From Streptomyces sp. VRA16 Mangrove soil (GTDB taxonomy: Bacteria > Actinomycetota > Actinomycetes > Streptomycetales > Streptomycetaceae): DNA of 64,000 nucleotides. A program made the position numbers and the translations under genes. The stretch spans positions 186,001 to 250,000 of the forward strand of contig NZ_JAFVLN010000003.1 of NCBI RefSeq assembly GCF_017377775.1. Reading direction: 5' to 3'. A model generated the notes under the pieces. That model had not been told where the DNA came from. It searched no databases and worked only from the letters and a program-made list of their open reading frames with translations. Positions 34,460 through 41,991 of this stretch are shown here, in pieces (positions within the stretch are counted from its first letter, which is position 1; the number at the start of each line of letters is the position of its first letter).

Positions 34460-35281
34460 TCACGGGTCCAGGTCGTCCGCGGCCCGCTCGTCCCACACCT
34501 TCATCGCCTGGGCGGTGACCGGCCCCGGGGCGTCCGTGAGGCCGCGGTCGTCGACCCGGTGCACGGCCTGGACGTCGCGCAGCGTCGAGGTCAGGAACAC
34601 CTCGTCGGCCTCGGCGAGCACCGACAGCGGCAGGTCGGTCTCCTGGGCGCCGGTCCACTCGACGGCGAGGGCGCGCGTGATGCCGGCCAGACAGCCCGAG
34701 GCGACCGGCGGGGTGTGGATCTCTCCGTCGAGCACGACGAAGACATTGGAGCCCGTGCCCTCGCACAGCCGCCCCACGGTGTTCGCGAACAGGGCCTCGG
34801 ACGCGCCGTGTTCGCGGGCACGGGCGAGGGCTACGACGTTCTCCGCGTACGAGGTGGTCTTCAGGCCCGCGAGAGCACCCCGCTCGTTGCGGGTCCACGG
34901 GACGGTGATCACCGCGGTGGTGTCGGGGCGGCGCTGGACCTCGCCGAGCGCCACGACGAGCGTCGTGCCCGCCTCGCCGCGGTCCGAGCCGAGCGGCGAG
35001 AGGCCGCCGGTGTAGGTGATGCGGAGCCGGCCGAGCGCCATCGGGTTGGCCTCGACGACCGCGGCGCAGGCGCGGCGCACCTCGTCGAGGTCCGGCTCGG
35101 GCAGGCCGAGGCCCTGCGCGGAGCGGGTGAGGCGGTCGAGGTGGCGGCTGAGCGCGAACGGCTTGCCGTCGACCGTCTTCACCGTCTCGAAGATGCCGTC
35201 GCCCACGGTCAGCCCGTGGTCGAAGACGGAGACGCGCGCGGTCTCGGTGTCGTGCAGCCCGCCGTCGAGCCAGATCTTCAA
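34460..35281 (-). CDS. pabC: Aminotransferase class IV, probable aminodeoxychorismate lyase
   Basis: A 273-residue PLP enzyme of fold type IV. The N-terminus KIWLDGGLHDTETARVSVFDHGLTVGDGIFETV is typical, the PLP-Lys is in LAGLKTTSYAENVVALARA, and the phosphate-binding ANTVGRLCEGTGSNVF is present. Coupled with pabB, it would release pyruvate from aminodeoxychorismate to give p-aminobenzoate, for folate. The start is TTG at 35281 with GGAGGG upstream. Between pabB and pabC lies the MITE-like element at 35307-35486, which leaves 25 bp plus the element. Confidence 0.9.
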   Translation of the reverse strand: MKIWLDGGLHDTETARVSVFDHGLTVGDGIFETVKTVDGKPFALSRHLDRLTRSAQGLGLPEPDLDEVRRACAAVVEANPMALGRLRITYTGGLSPLGSDRGEAGTTLVVALGEVQRRPDTTAVITVPWTRNERGALAGLKTTSYAENVVALARAREHGASEALFANTVGRLCEGTGSNVFVVLDGEIHTPPVASGCLAGITRALAVEWTGAQETDLPLSVLAEADEVFLTSTLRDVQAVHRVDDRGLTDAPGPVTAQAMKVWDERAADDLDP

Positions 35282-35306
35282 CTTCGGTCCCTCCAACTTG
35301 CGTGGA

Positions 35307-35486
35307 CTAGGGCGTGTTTCGAAAGTCCCGCCTGCCCCGCGACGCCTGGCACGCACGCTCGCGGCGTTGCCGAAACGCCCGAATAGCTCCGCTATTAGGA
35401 CGCTCCGGCGCCTTGCGATCGCACGCACCAGACGCCGCGGGGCCCGCCCTTCGGGCGGACGACGGGACTTTCGAAACACGCCCTAG
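35307..35486. mobile_element. 180-bp MITE-like element with perfect terminal inverted repeats
   Basis: Each end carries CTAG followed by GGCGTGTTTCGAAAGTCCCG (20 bases) in inverted orientation; the CTAG at both ends fits a 4-bp YTAR target duplication of the IS5 family. The 130 bases inside form a long imperfect hairpin (CCCGCGACGCCTGGCACGCA pairs with its counterpart), with AATAG-CTCCG-CTATT at the centre. It encodes no transposase and is too short to. It sits precisely in the pabB stop codon, so neither gene is broken. Seen in sequence; family membership inferred. Confidence 0.8.
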
Positions 35487-36520
35487 ACGTCCCCGTGGGT
35501 TCCCGACGCTACCGCGAGCAGTCGCGCCGCCTTCAGTTCGGTCTCCCGCCACTCCCCCTCGGGGTCGGAGCCCCAGGTGATCCCGGCCCCGGTGCCGAAG
35601 CGCAGCACGCCGGCGGCGCGGTCGATCCAGAAGGTACGGATGCCGACGGCCAGCTCCCCCGTGCCCCGGTCCGCGTCGACCCAGCCGACGCCGCCGCAGT
35701 AAGGGCCGCGCGGTGCCGTCTCCAGTTCGTCGATGATCCGCAGTGCGCTGGACTTGGGGGCGCCGGTCACGGAGCCGGGCGGGAACGCGGCGTCGAGCAG
35801 CTCGGGCCAGCCGGCGCCCGCTCGCAGTTCGCCGCGCACGGTGGAGACGAGGTGGACGAGGCCCGGGTGCTTCTCGACCGCGCACAGATCGGGCACGGTC
35901 ACCGTCCCCGTCGCGCAGGCGATGCCGAGGTCGTTGCGGACCAGGTCCACGATCATCACGTTCTCGGCGTAGTCCTTCTCCAGGAGGTCGGCCTCGGTGC
36001 GGCCGGTGCCCTTGATGGGTCCTGACTCCACGACCCGCCCGTCGCGGCGCAGGAACAGCTCGGGCGAGGCCGTCGCGATCTCCACTCCGTGGCCGGGGAG
36101 CCTGATGGTGCCCCCATAAGGAGCGGGGTTCCCGCGCGCGAGGAGAGCGGTGAGGGCGTCGACGTCGGCGTCCGCGGGCACCGGCGCGGACAGCACGCGG
36201 CAGAGGTTGGCCTGGTAGACCTCGCCGGTCGCGATGTACGCGCGTATCCGGCGCACGCCTTCCGTGTACGCGGCGTGGTCGAGCGAGGACACCCAGTCCG
36301 CCGCGGCGGGCCCCTGCCAGGCGCCGGGGCGCGGCGCGGGCACCGGTTCCTCGCGGACGTTCCCGAAGCGGGCGCACACCAGACGCCCCTCGAAGTCCGC
36401 GCTGACCGCCCAGAAGCCGCTGGAGTCCAGGGCGGCGGGGTCATCGGTGACGTCCTGGAGATCGGTCGCGACGATCTCGCCGAAGCGGGCGAGCGGGGGC
36501 GGGGAGGAGGAGTCGTGCAC
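35483..36520 (-). CDS. pabB: Chorismate-binding protein, probable aminodeoxychorismate synthase component I
   Basis: A 345-residue chorismate-utilising enzyme. Hallmarks: RRIRAYIATGEVYQANLCRVL, ESGPIKGTGRT, the DLVRNDLG motif, FPPGSVTGAPKSSALRIIDELE and YCGGVGWV. Anthranilate synthase cannot be excluded, but the short length and adjacent pabC homologue favour p-aminobenzoate synthesis. The start is GTG at 36520; the frame opens to 36622. Its TAG stop lies in the CTAG at the end of the MITE. No glutaminase (pabA) gene is present in the window. Confidence 0.88.
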   Translation of the reverse strand: MHDSSSPPPLARFGEIVATDLQDVTDDPAALDSSGFWAVSADFEGRLVCARFGNVREEPVPAPRPGAWQGPAAADWVSSLDHAAYTEGVRRIRAYIATGEVYQANLCRVLSAPVPADADVDALTALLARGNPAPYGGTIRLPGHGVEIATASPELFLRRDGRVVESGPIKGTGRTEADLLEKDYAENVMIVDLVRNDLGIACATGTVTVPDLCAVEKHPGLVHLVSTVRGELRAGAGWPELLDAAFPPGSVTGAPKSSALRIIDELETAPRGPYCGGVGWVDADRGTGELAVGIRTFWIDRAAGVLRFGTGAGITWGSDPEGEWRETELKAARLLAVASGTHGDV

Positions 36521-36629
36521 GGTTTCGAGTCTATGGCCGGTGACGACGCGGTGACCTGGGGTGGAGGTGCGGTGGTCGCTCCGGTGGTCACGCCGGGGAT
36601 CGCACCGCAGCACGCTGCGCAAACGCGTT

Positions 36630-36658
36630 TTGGACCTCCCCCGGGAATCCGCTAGAGT
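36630..36658 (+). promoter_or_regulatory. Promoter of the tRNA-Gly/Cys/Val cluster
   Basis: -35 TTGGAC (36630-36635), 17-base spacer and -10 TAGAGT (36653-36658), about 40 bases before the tRNA-Gly 5' end. It looks like a housekeeping promoter for the whole cluster. Confidence 0.65.
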
Positions 36659-36699
36659 TCAACACGTCGCCGGGACGCGGAAGCGGGCCGGAAAGACAC

Positions 36700-36772
36700 G
36701 CGAACGTAGCTCAGTTGGTAGAGCGCAACCTTGCCAAGGTTGAGGTCGCCGGTTCGAACCCGGTCGTTCGCT
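36700..36772 (+). tRNA. tRNA-Gly (anticodon GCC)
   Basis: 73 bases. Acceptor GCGAACG/CGTTCGC, D-arm AGCTCAGTTGGTAGAGC, anticodon arm CAACC-TTGCCAA-GGTTG exposing GCC, T-arm GGTTCGAACCC. First gene of the cluster. CCA is not encoded. Confidence 0.96.
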
Positions 36773-36809
36773 CGGATGTGGGGGATCTTCCCGAACCCCT
36801 ACGCTCCTT

Positions 36810-36880
36810 GGTGGAGTGGCCGAGAGGCGAGGCAACGGCCTGCAAAGCCGTCTACACGGGTTCAAATCCCGTCTCCACCT
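36810..36880 (+). tRNA. tRNA-Cys (anticodon GCA)
   Basis: 71 bases up to the discriminator T, followed by an encoded CCA (36881-36883). Acceptor GGTGGAG/CTCCACC, anticodon arm ACGGC-CTGCAAA-GCCGT exposing GCA, T-arm GGGTTCAAATCCC. The only tRNA-Cys in the window. Confidence 0.95.
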
Positions 36881-36884
36881 CCAA

Positions 36885-36956
36885 GCGCGATTAGCTCAGC
36901 GGGAGAGCGCTTCCCTGACACGGAAGAGGTCACTGGTTCAATCCCAGTATCGCGCA
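36885..36956 (+). tRNA. tRNA-Val (anticodon GAC), copy 1
   Basis: 72 bases including discriminator A. Acceptor GCGCGAT/ATCGCGC, anticodon arm CTTCC-CTGACAC-GGAAG exposing GAC, T-arm TGGTTCAATCCCA. It begins one base after the encoded CCA of tRNA-Cys. Confidence 0.96.
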
Positions 36957-36994
36957 CTGGATCTTCGGACTCCGGTCCGTTCCTGATCCGTCCC

Positions 36995-37066
36995 GCGCGA
37001 TTAGCTCAGCGGGAGAGCGCTTCCCTGACACGGAAGAGGTCACTGGTTCAATCCCAGTATCGCGCA
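36995..37066 (+). tRNA. tRNA-Val (anticodon GAC), copy 2
   Basis: Identical to copy 1 over all 72 bases; 38 bases of unrelated spacer separate them. Confidence 0.96.
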
Positions 37067-37084
37067 CTGGCTTCCAGCCCACCC

Positions 37085-37156
37085 GGACGATTAGCTCAGC
37101 GGGAGAGCGCTTCCCTGACACGGAAGAGGTCACTGGTTCAATCCCAGTATCGTCCA
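37085..37156 (+). tRNA. tRNA-Val (anticodon GAC), copy 3 with altered acceptor stem
   Basis: Same body as the other copies, but the acceptor stem is GGACGAT/ATCGTCC instead of GCGCGAT/ATCGCGC. Positions 2 and 3 changed on both strands, so pairing is kept. Otherwise identical. Confidence 0.95.
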
Positions 37157-37175
37157 CAGGTCCGCAAGGACCCCC

Positions 37176-37247
37176 GCGCGATTAGCTCAGCGGGAGAGCG
37201 CTTCCCTGACACGGAAGAGGTCACTGGTTCAATCCCAGTATCGCGCA
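37176..37247 (+). tRNA. tRNA-Val (anticodon GAC), copy 4
   Basis: Identical to copies 1 and 2, with CCA following the discriminator A (37248-37250). Last gene of the cluster, followed by a strong hairpin. Confidence 0.96.
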
Positions 37248-37253
37248 CCAGCC

Positions 37254-37287
37254 ATCAGGCCCCCGGTCCTCGGACCGGGGGCCTGAT
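37254..37287 (+). terminator. Terminator of the tRNA cluster
   Basis: 15-bp perfect arms (ATCAGGCCCCCGGTC at 37254-37268 and 37273-37287) with a 4-base loop CTCG, directly after the last tRNA. It also faces the convergent zinc-ribbon gene, whose stop is 15 bases away. Confidence 0.8.
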
Positions 37288-37301
37288 GTCGTTCGTGCCG
37301 C

Positions 37302-37589
37302 TCAGGAGGAGAAGAGCATCCGGCCGAAGCTCTTGTGGTGGTGGCTGTGGTGCCCACCGTGGTGGCCGCCGTGGTGCGGCGCGCCCCACGCCGGGGCGGG
37401 GGCGGCCGGGTAGGCCTGTGGAGCGGGCGGGGCCGGCGGGACCTGCTGCTGCCACTGGGACTCCAGGCGGGTCAGCGACTCCAGCTCGCCGTAGTCCAGG
37501 AATATCCCGCGGCAACCGCTGCACTGCTCGATCTGGACGCCATTGCGGTTGTAGGTGTGCATCGGTGCATGGCACTTGGGACACTGCAT
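37302..37589 (-). CDS. TFIIB-type zinc-ribbon protein with His-rich tail
   Basis: A 95-residue protein. MQCPKCHAPMHTYNRNGVQIEQCSGCRGIFLDYGELE carries two CxxC pairs as in the zf-TFIIB family. After a Pro/Ala linker comes a His/Gly-rich region (HHGGHHGGHHSHHH) and a short basic end KSFGRML. The His cluster could bind extra metal ions. The start at 37589 is preferred to an upstream frame at 37634. Function unknown. Confidence 0.85.
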   Translation of the reverse strand: MQCPKCHAPMHTYNRNGVQIEQCSGCRGIFLDYGELESLTRLESQWQQQVPPAPPAPQAYPAAPAPAWGAPHHGGHHGGHHSHHHKSFGRMLFSS

Positions 37590-37658
37590 GGTCGGCTCAA
37601 CTCCTCGCCGGTCGGTGCTGCTTCGCCGGAACACTTCCCGGCTTCCGTCCCCCGCACC

Positions 37659-38624
37659 CTACTTGGCCGGATCGGACCCCAACTGCGGCGGTACGGATGC
37701 CATTCGGGCACAGGCGTCGACGACCGCCTCCTCCACCTCGTCCAGTTCCCGTCCGGCGGTGACGGCCTTCGCCACGGCGAGCGCGGCCGTCTGGGCGGTG
37801 AGGGCGCGGGCCGGGACGTCCAGGGCGGGCCAGGGGTCGTCCAGGCCCAGTTCCTTCGCGCCGCCTGTGCGTTGGTAGGCGCCGAGGAATCGGGTCCACT
37901 CCTCCGCGGGCAGCAGACCGCAGGCGAACCAGGCGGCAGGGCGGGCCAAGTCCCAGGCGGGGTCGCCGAGTCCGAGGTCGTCGACGTCGATGAGGAGCCA
38001 GGTCGAGGAGTCGGCGGGGTGGCGGACCAGCTGGCCGAGGTGGAGGTCGCCGTGGGTCAGGGCGCGGGCGTGGTCGTACGGGGCTTCCGCGCGGGCCCAC
38101 GGGGGCAGCGTGCGCCAGGCGGCGAGGACGGGCTCCACGGCGGGGTGACCGGGCGCCTCGGCTCTCAGGCGGTCCAGTGCGCGGGCCGCCTTCCGCGGGC
38201 CTCTCATGGCCGGCAGGGCGGGCGGCAGCCGGTGCGCGGGGGTGGTGTGCAGTCGTGCCAGGAGGGCGCCCGCGGCCTCCCACGGCGCGTGTTCGGGGTG
38301 CTCGGGGTCGACGGGGGTGCCGTACGGCCAGAACGTGACCAGGCGGCCCTGCAGCGGCGAGACCTCGGGCCGCAGCGGCGCCAGGAGTACGCCCTTGAGG
38401 GCGGGGTGCGCGGCCACGGCGAGGCGGAGTCCGAGGGCGGCCGGGTCGGTGCCGGGGGCGTGCGCCTTCGCGACCGTGTCGCCGTGCCGGACGACGGCGC
38501 CGTCGGGGCGGTCGGCGAGCGTGGCCGCGCCGCAGACGCACGGTATGCCGGTGGGGTGGGCAGCCGTCCGGGCCCTGGCGCGCAGCTCCGGCAGGATGGG
38601 CGAGGCCGACGAGATGCTGTTCAC
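37659..38624 (-). CDS. APH-family phosphotransferase (aminoglycoside/choline-kinase-like)
   Basis: A 321-residue kinase-fold protein with the APH catalytic loop LTHGDLHLGQLV (HGD, with the catalytic Asp) and the metal-binding LIDVDDLGLGDPAWDLARPAAW. Such proteins phosphorylate small molecules (drugs, sugars, amino alcohols), and resistance activity is not implied. The N-terminus IPCVCGAATLADRPDG is atypical, perhaps a lid. GTG start at 38624. A perfect palindrome lies 134 bp upstream. Confidence 0.85.
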   Translation of the reverse strand: MNSISSASPILPELRARARTAAHPTGIPCVCGAATLADRPDGAVVRHGDTVAKAHAPGTDPAALGLRLAVAAHPALKGVLLAPLRPEVSPLQGRLVTFWPYGTPVDPEHPEHAPWEAAGALLARLHTTPAHRLPPALPAMRGPRKAARALDRLRAEAPGHPAVEPVLAAWRTLPPWARAEAPYDHARALTHGDLHLGQLVRHPADSSTWLLIDVDDLGLGDPAWDLARPAAWFACGLLPAEEWTRFLGAYQRTGGAKELGLDDPWPALDVPARALTAQTAALAVAKAVTAGRELDEVEEAVVDACARMASVPPQLGSDPAK

Positions 38625-38757
38625 GGGATCCCCCGGGTGTGGTGCGTGGTCGCGCCGAGCCTACGGCTCCTGCCCGCCGCCGGATACCGGCTGTACCGCT
38701 CCGTCCCACCGGGGCACCGGCCGGAAGGCGGTCCCGGGGGGACCTGGCCCGGAAAGC

Positions 38758-38793
38758 AATACTGCGCGCAGCTCCCCAGCTGCGCGCAGTATT
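38758..38793. repeat. Perfect 36-bp palindromic hairpin
   Basis: Arms of 16 bp (AATACTGCGCGCAGCT at 38758-38773; complement at 38778-38793) around the loop CCCC. It lies about 90 bases after the small membrane gene at 38881-39078 (minus strand), so it is most likely its terminator; its A/T ends fit. An operator for the phosphotransferase is a less likely reading. Confidence 0.65.
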
Positions 38794-38880
38794 TGTGCCG
38801 TCCGCCGCACCCCCGTCCCCACGGGGTTTCATGGCCGGATGTCCCCGCCCGGACCGCTCTTCCGGGCCTGGAGGCGCCGC

Positions 38881-39078
38881 TCAGCGCCCCAGCATCACGC
38901 CCACGGACGACGCCTGTGTGACCATCGCGTCCCAGCCGCCGAAGACGACGACGAGCAGGGCCGCGAGAGGGAGAACCATGGCCGTGGCCACCAGGGGGTG
39001 GCGGCGGCCGGTCGCAGGCGGGTACGGCCTGCGGATCCGTGTGCGGAGCAGTGTGGTCCGCGATGCCGTGTCCGCCAT
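38881..39078 (-). CDS. Small membrane protein
   Basis: A 65-residue product with an Arg-rich N-terminus (TLLRTRIRRPYPPATGRRH) and one hydrophobic segment LVATAMVLPLAALLVVVFGGW. Its start is an ATG with GGGAGAGGA upstream, which supports translation. No family recognised. Confidence 0.65.
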   Translation of the reverse strand: MADTASRTTLLRTRIRRPYPPATGRRHPLVATAMVLPLAALLVVVFGGWDAMVTQASSVGVMLGR

Positions 39079-39302
39079 GGTCCTCTCCCGGTCGAAATCT
39101 GTGGATCACTTCATGGATCTTCGGTTGTGGCAGCGGCGGGCACCTGACCTCGGGGGACGAGTGCTGTACCCGCCGCTTGACCTCAAATCTATGGGCGCCG
39201 ACCGTCCGGGGCGTCATGCCCTCGTACCGATTGCCGGGCCTCCCGGAGGATGAGCGCTCCCGTCTCATCTACTCCCCTGGGTGGAGACGGAAGCCGGAAG
39301 AC

Positions 39303-39581
39303 CTACTCGGTCTCGGGGTCTTCCCCGAGGGGACGTCCGGTACGGGCCTCCTTCTCCCCCGTCTCCTCCCGCGGCACCGGCTGCTCGACCAGAGCCAGGA
39401 CGCGGGTCGCCATGAAGCGCGCGGTGCGCACCACGGAACCGGAGCGGGTGACTTCGCTCACTTCCACGACTCCCCTGCGCACCGCGGTCTCCACTCTGCG
39501 ACCTGCGCGGCTGGCCACCACCTCGTACGTACGTGTCGTGTCCCCGGCATCCACGACTATCTCGACACGATCACCCTTCAT
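39303..39581 (-). CDS. Small hypothetical protein
   Basis: A 92-residue product starting MKGDRVEIVVDAGDTTRTYEVV, beta-rich, with a charged Glu/Lys/Arg C-terminal tail. The ATG at 39581 follows AAGGGGGA. The frame is also open upstream to 39677. No domain recognised; it may be a small barrel or stress-type protein. It is divergent from the kinase gene. Confidence 0.6.
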   Translation of the reverse strand: MKGDRVEIVVDAGDTTRTYEVVASRAGRRVETAVRRGVVEVSEVTRSGSVVRTARFMATRVLALVEQPVPREETGEKEARTGRPLGEDPETE

Positions 39582-39780
39582 GGGCCCAATCCCCCTTCTG
39601 CGACGGGTGGTTGGGAGTCCGGGCAGCCTCAAGCCGCCCTGTTCCCGCGCTCCCTGACCACCTTTCAAGTGTCCCACCGGGCACTGACAATCGAATCTGC
39701 CGCGAGGGCGCGGCCTCTGCGCGCAGTCGGCCGCGGAAACGTAAGCTGTGGCTCGTCAGACGGACCGGTCAGCAGCGGGG

Positions 39781-41067
39781 ATGAAGATGGCGATGATGCG
39801 CCTGAGGCGCGAGGACCCGCGCGTCGTCGGCTCGTTCAGGCTGCACAGACGGCTCGGGGCCGGCGGCATGGGTGTCGTCTATCTGGGTTCCGACCGGCGG
39901 GGGCAGCGGGTCGCGCTCAAGGTGATCAGGCCGGATCTGGCGGAGGATCAGGAGTTCAGGTCGCGGTTCGCGCGCGAGGTGTCCGCCGCCCGGCGGATCC
40001 GCGGCGGCTGCACCGCGCGCCTGGTCGCCGCCGATCTGGAGGCCGAGCGGCCGTGGTTCGCGACGCAGTACGTGCCCGGGCCCTCGCTGCACGACAAGGT
40101 CGCCGAGGAAGGGCCGTTGTCCGCGGCCGATGTCGCGGCCGTGGGTGCCGCGCTGTCGGAGGGGCTCGTCGCCGTGCACGAGGCGGGCGTGGTCCACCGG
40201 GATCTCAAGCCGTCCAACATCCTGCTGTCCCCGAAGGGGCCGCGGATCATCGACTTCGGCATCGCGTGGGCGACCGGGGCCTCGACGCTGACGCACGTGG
40301 GCACCGCCGTGGGCTCCCCCGGCTTCCTCGCGCCCGAGCAGGTGCGCGGCGCCGCCGTCACGCCCGCCACCGACGTCTTCGCCCTCGGGGCCACGCTCGC
40401 GTACTCCGCCATGGGTGACTCGCCCTTCGGGCACGGCAGTTCCGAGGTGATGCTCTACCGCGTCGTGCACGAGGAGGCGCAGCTGCACGGGGTGCCGGAC
40501 GCCCTCGCGCCGTTGCTGCGCGCGTGCCTCGCCAAGGACCCGGAGGAGCGGCCGAGCACCCTGCAACTGTCGCTGCGGCTCAAGGAGATCGCGGCCCGCG
40601 AGGCGCAGGGTCTGGGCGAGGCGCGACCGCCGGCGCCGCGGGTCGCCGAGCAGGACCGGCCGACGGGGCGGCTCGCCGACACCTACGAGCAGCACGAGCG
40701 GCACGAGCGGCAGCGCACCCAGCGGCGTACGCAGCCGGGGACACCGGCGCCGCGGCCCAGCAACGGCAGGTCGGGCGGGCCCGCCCGCACCACCTCGTCG
40801 CGGTCCGGCAGCAGGCCCGCTCCGCGCAGTGGCGCCGGGCGCCCCGCTCCCCGTACGAACGGGACGGGGACCGGCAAGCGGCTGCGGCCCGCCAACCCCC
40901 GGCTGCTGGGGCAGCGGCTCTTCGTGTTCGTGGTGGTGACGCTGCTCGTGGCGCTCGCGATCGCGGCGATGCAGGGCTGCCAGGGGCCGTCGCGCGGGCT
41001 CGGCGACTTCGGCGTACCGCACTCGACCGCCGCGCGGCAGCAGCCCGCTCCCGACCGGGAGAGCTGA
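39781..41067 (+). CDS. Serine/threonine protein kinase (PknB-like, membrane-anchored)
   Basis: A 428-residue Hanks-type kinase. The Gly-rich loop LGAGGMGVVY (25-34), Lys47, catalytic HRDLKPSN (139-146), DFG (158-160) and the APE-like LAPEQVRG are all visible, so the kinase should be active. A long basic/Pro linker follows, then one membrane helix (FVFVVVTLLVALAIAAM, about 380-396) and a short outer tail without PASTA repeats. The C-terminal linker may be phosphorylated. Its stop is 1 base from that of the convergent methyltransferase gene. Confidence 0.93.
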   Translation: MKMAMMRLRREDPRVVGSFRLHRRLGAGGMGVVYLGSDRRGQRVALKVIRPDLAEDQEFRSRFAREVSAARRIRGGCTARLVAADLEAERPWFATQYVPGPSLHDKVAEEGPLSAADVAAVGAALSEGLVAVHEAGVVHRDLKPSNILLSPKGPRIIDFGIAWATGASTLTHVGTAVGSPGFLAPEQVRGAAVTPATDVFALGATLAYSAMGDSPFGHGSSEVMLYRVVHEEAQLHGVPDALAPLLRACLAKDPEERPSTLQLSLRLKEIAAREAQGLGEARPPAPRVAEQDRPTGRLADTYEQHERHERQRTQRRTQPGTPAPRPSNGRSGGPARTTSSRSGSRPAPRSGAGRPAPRTNGTGTGKRLRPANPRLLGQRLFVFVVVTLLVALAIAAMQGCQGPSRGLGDFGVPHSTAARQQPAPDRES

Positions 41068-41068
41068 G

Positions 41069-41896
41069 TCAGAGCTCCGGACGGCCGGTGGCCACCGCGT
41101 AGAACGCGACCGCGGCCGCCGCTCCCACGTTCAGCGAGTCCACTCCGTGGGCCATCGGGATGCGGACCCATTCGTCCGCCGCCATCAGGGCCTTCGTGGT
41201 CAGACCGTCGCCCTCGGCGCCCAGCATCAGCGCGACGCGGTCCATGCGGTGCGGGGCCACCTCGTCGAGGGACTTGGCCTGTTCGGCGGGGGTGAGCGCC
41301 AGGAGGTTGAAGCCCGCGTCGCGGACCGTCTCCAGGCCCTTGGGCCAGGCTTCCAGGCGGGCGTACGGGACGGAGAAGACCGCGCCCATGGAGACCTTCA
41401 CCGAGCGGCGGTAGAGCGGGTCCGCGCAGTCCGGGGAGAGCAGCACCGCGTCCATGCCGAGCGCGGCGGCCGACCGGAAGATCGCGCCGATGTTGGTGTG
41501 ATCGTTCACGGATTCCATGATCACCACTCGGCGGGCCGTGGTGAGGAGCTCCTCGGCCGTGGGCAGCGGCTTGCGCTGCATGGAGGCGAGGGCGCCGCGG
41601 TGCACGTGGTAGCCCGTGACCTGTTCGGCCAGGTCGGGCGCGACCGCGTACACCGGGGCCGGGACCTCGTCGATGACGTCGCGCATGACGTCGACCCACT
41701 TCGCGGAGAGCAGCATCGAGCGCATCTCGTACCCGGCGAGCTTGGCCCGGCGGATCACCTTCTCGCCCTCGGCGATGAACAGGCCCTCGGCCGGTTCGCG
41801 CTTGCGGCGCAGCTCGACGTCGGTCAGGCCCGTGTAGTCACGCAGGCGCGGGTCGTCGGGGTCCTCGATGGTGATGAGACCTTTGGGTTCAGCCAC
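41069..41896 (-). CDS. TrmH/SpoU-family RNA 2'-O-methyltransferase
   Basis: A 275-residue SPOUT methyltransferase. Motif 1 NHTNIGAIFRSAAALG-type (NDHTNIGAIFRSA), motif 2 LMLGAEGDGL and motif 3 IPMAHGVDSLNVGAAAAV form the knotted SAM-binding site. An N-terminal substrate-binding extension (to about residue 100) contains GLFIAEGEKVIRRA, typical of rRNA/tRNA modifying enzymes. The target nucleotide is not deducible. GTG start at 41896. The convergent kinase gene ends one base away. Confidence 0.92.
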   Translation of the reverse strand: MAEPKGLITIEDPDDPRLRDYTGLTDVELRRKREPAEGLFIAEGEKVIRRAKLAGYEMRSMLLSAKWVDVMRDVIDEVPAPVYAVAPDLAEQVTGYHVHRGALASMQRKPLPTAEELLTTARRVVIMESVNDHTNIGAIFRSAAALGMDAVLLSPDCADPLYRRSVKVSMGAVFSVPYARLEAWPKGLETVRDAGFNLLALTPAEQAKSLDEVAPHRMDRVALMLGAEGDGLTTKALMAADEWVRIPMAHGVDSLNVGAAAAVAFYAVATGRPEL

Positions 41897-41991
41897 GGGT
41901 CGATACTGCCTTGTTCTCGGTGTGGTGCCAACGGCTCGGGACGGGTTCCGTTACCGCTGGTTACTCGGGTGGTCCGGTTGCGTGTCGCCGG

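Noticed and set aside
35307..35486. Coding gene inside the MITE
   Set aside because: It is open in several frames and one even joins pabC in frame, but these are by-products of GC-rich hairpin sequence; no transposase motif or ribosome-binding site is present.
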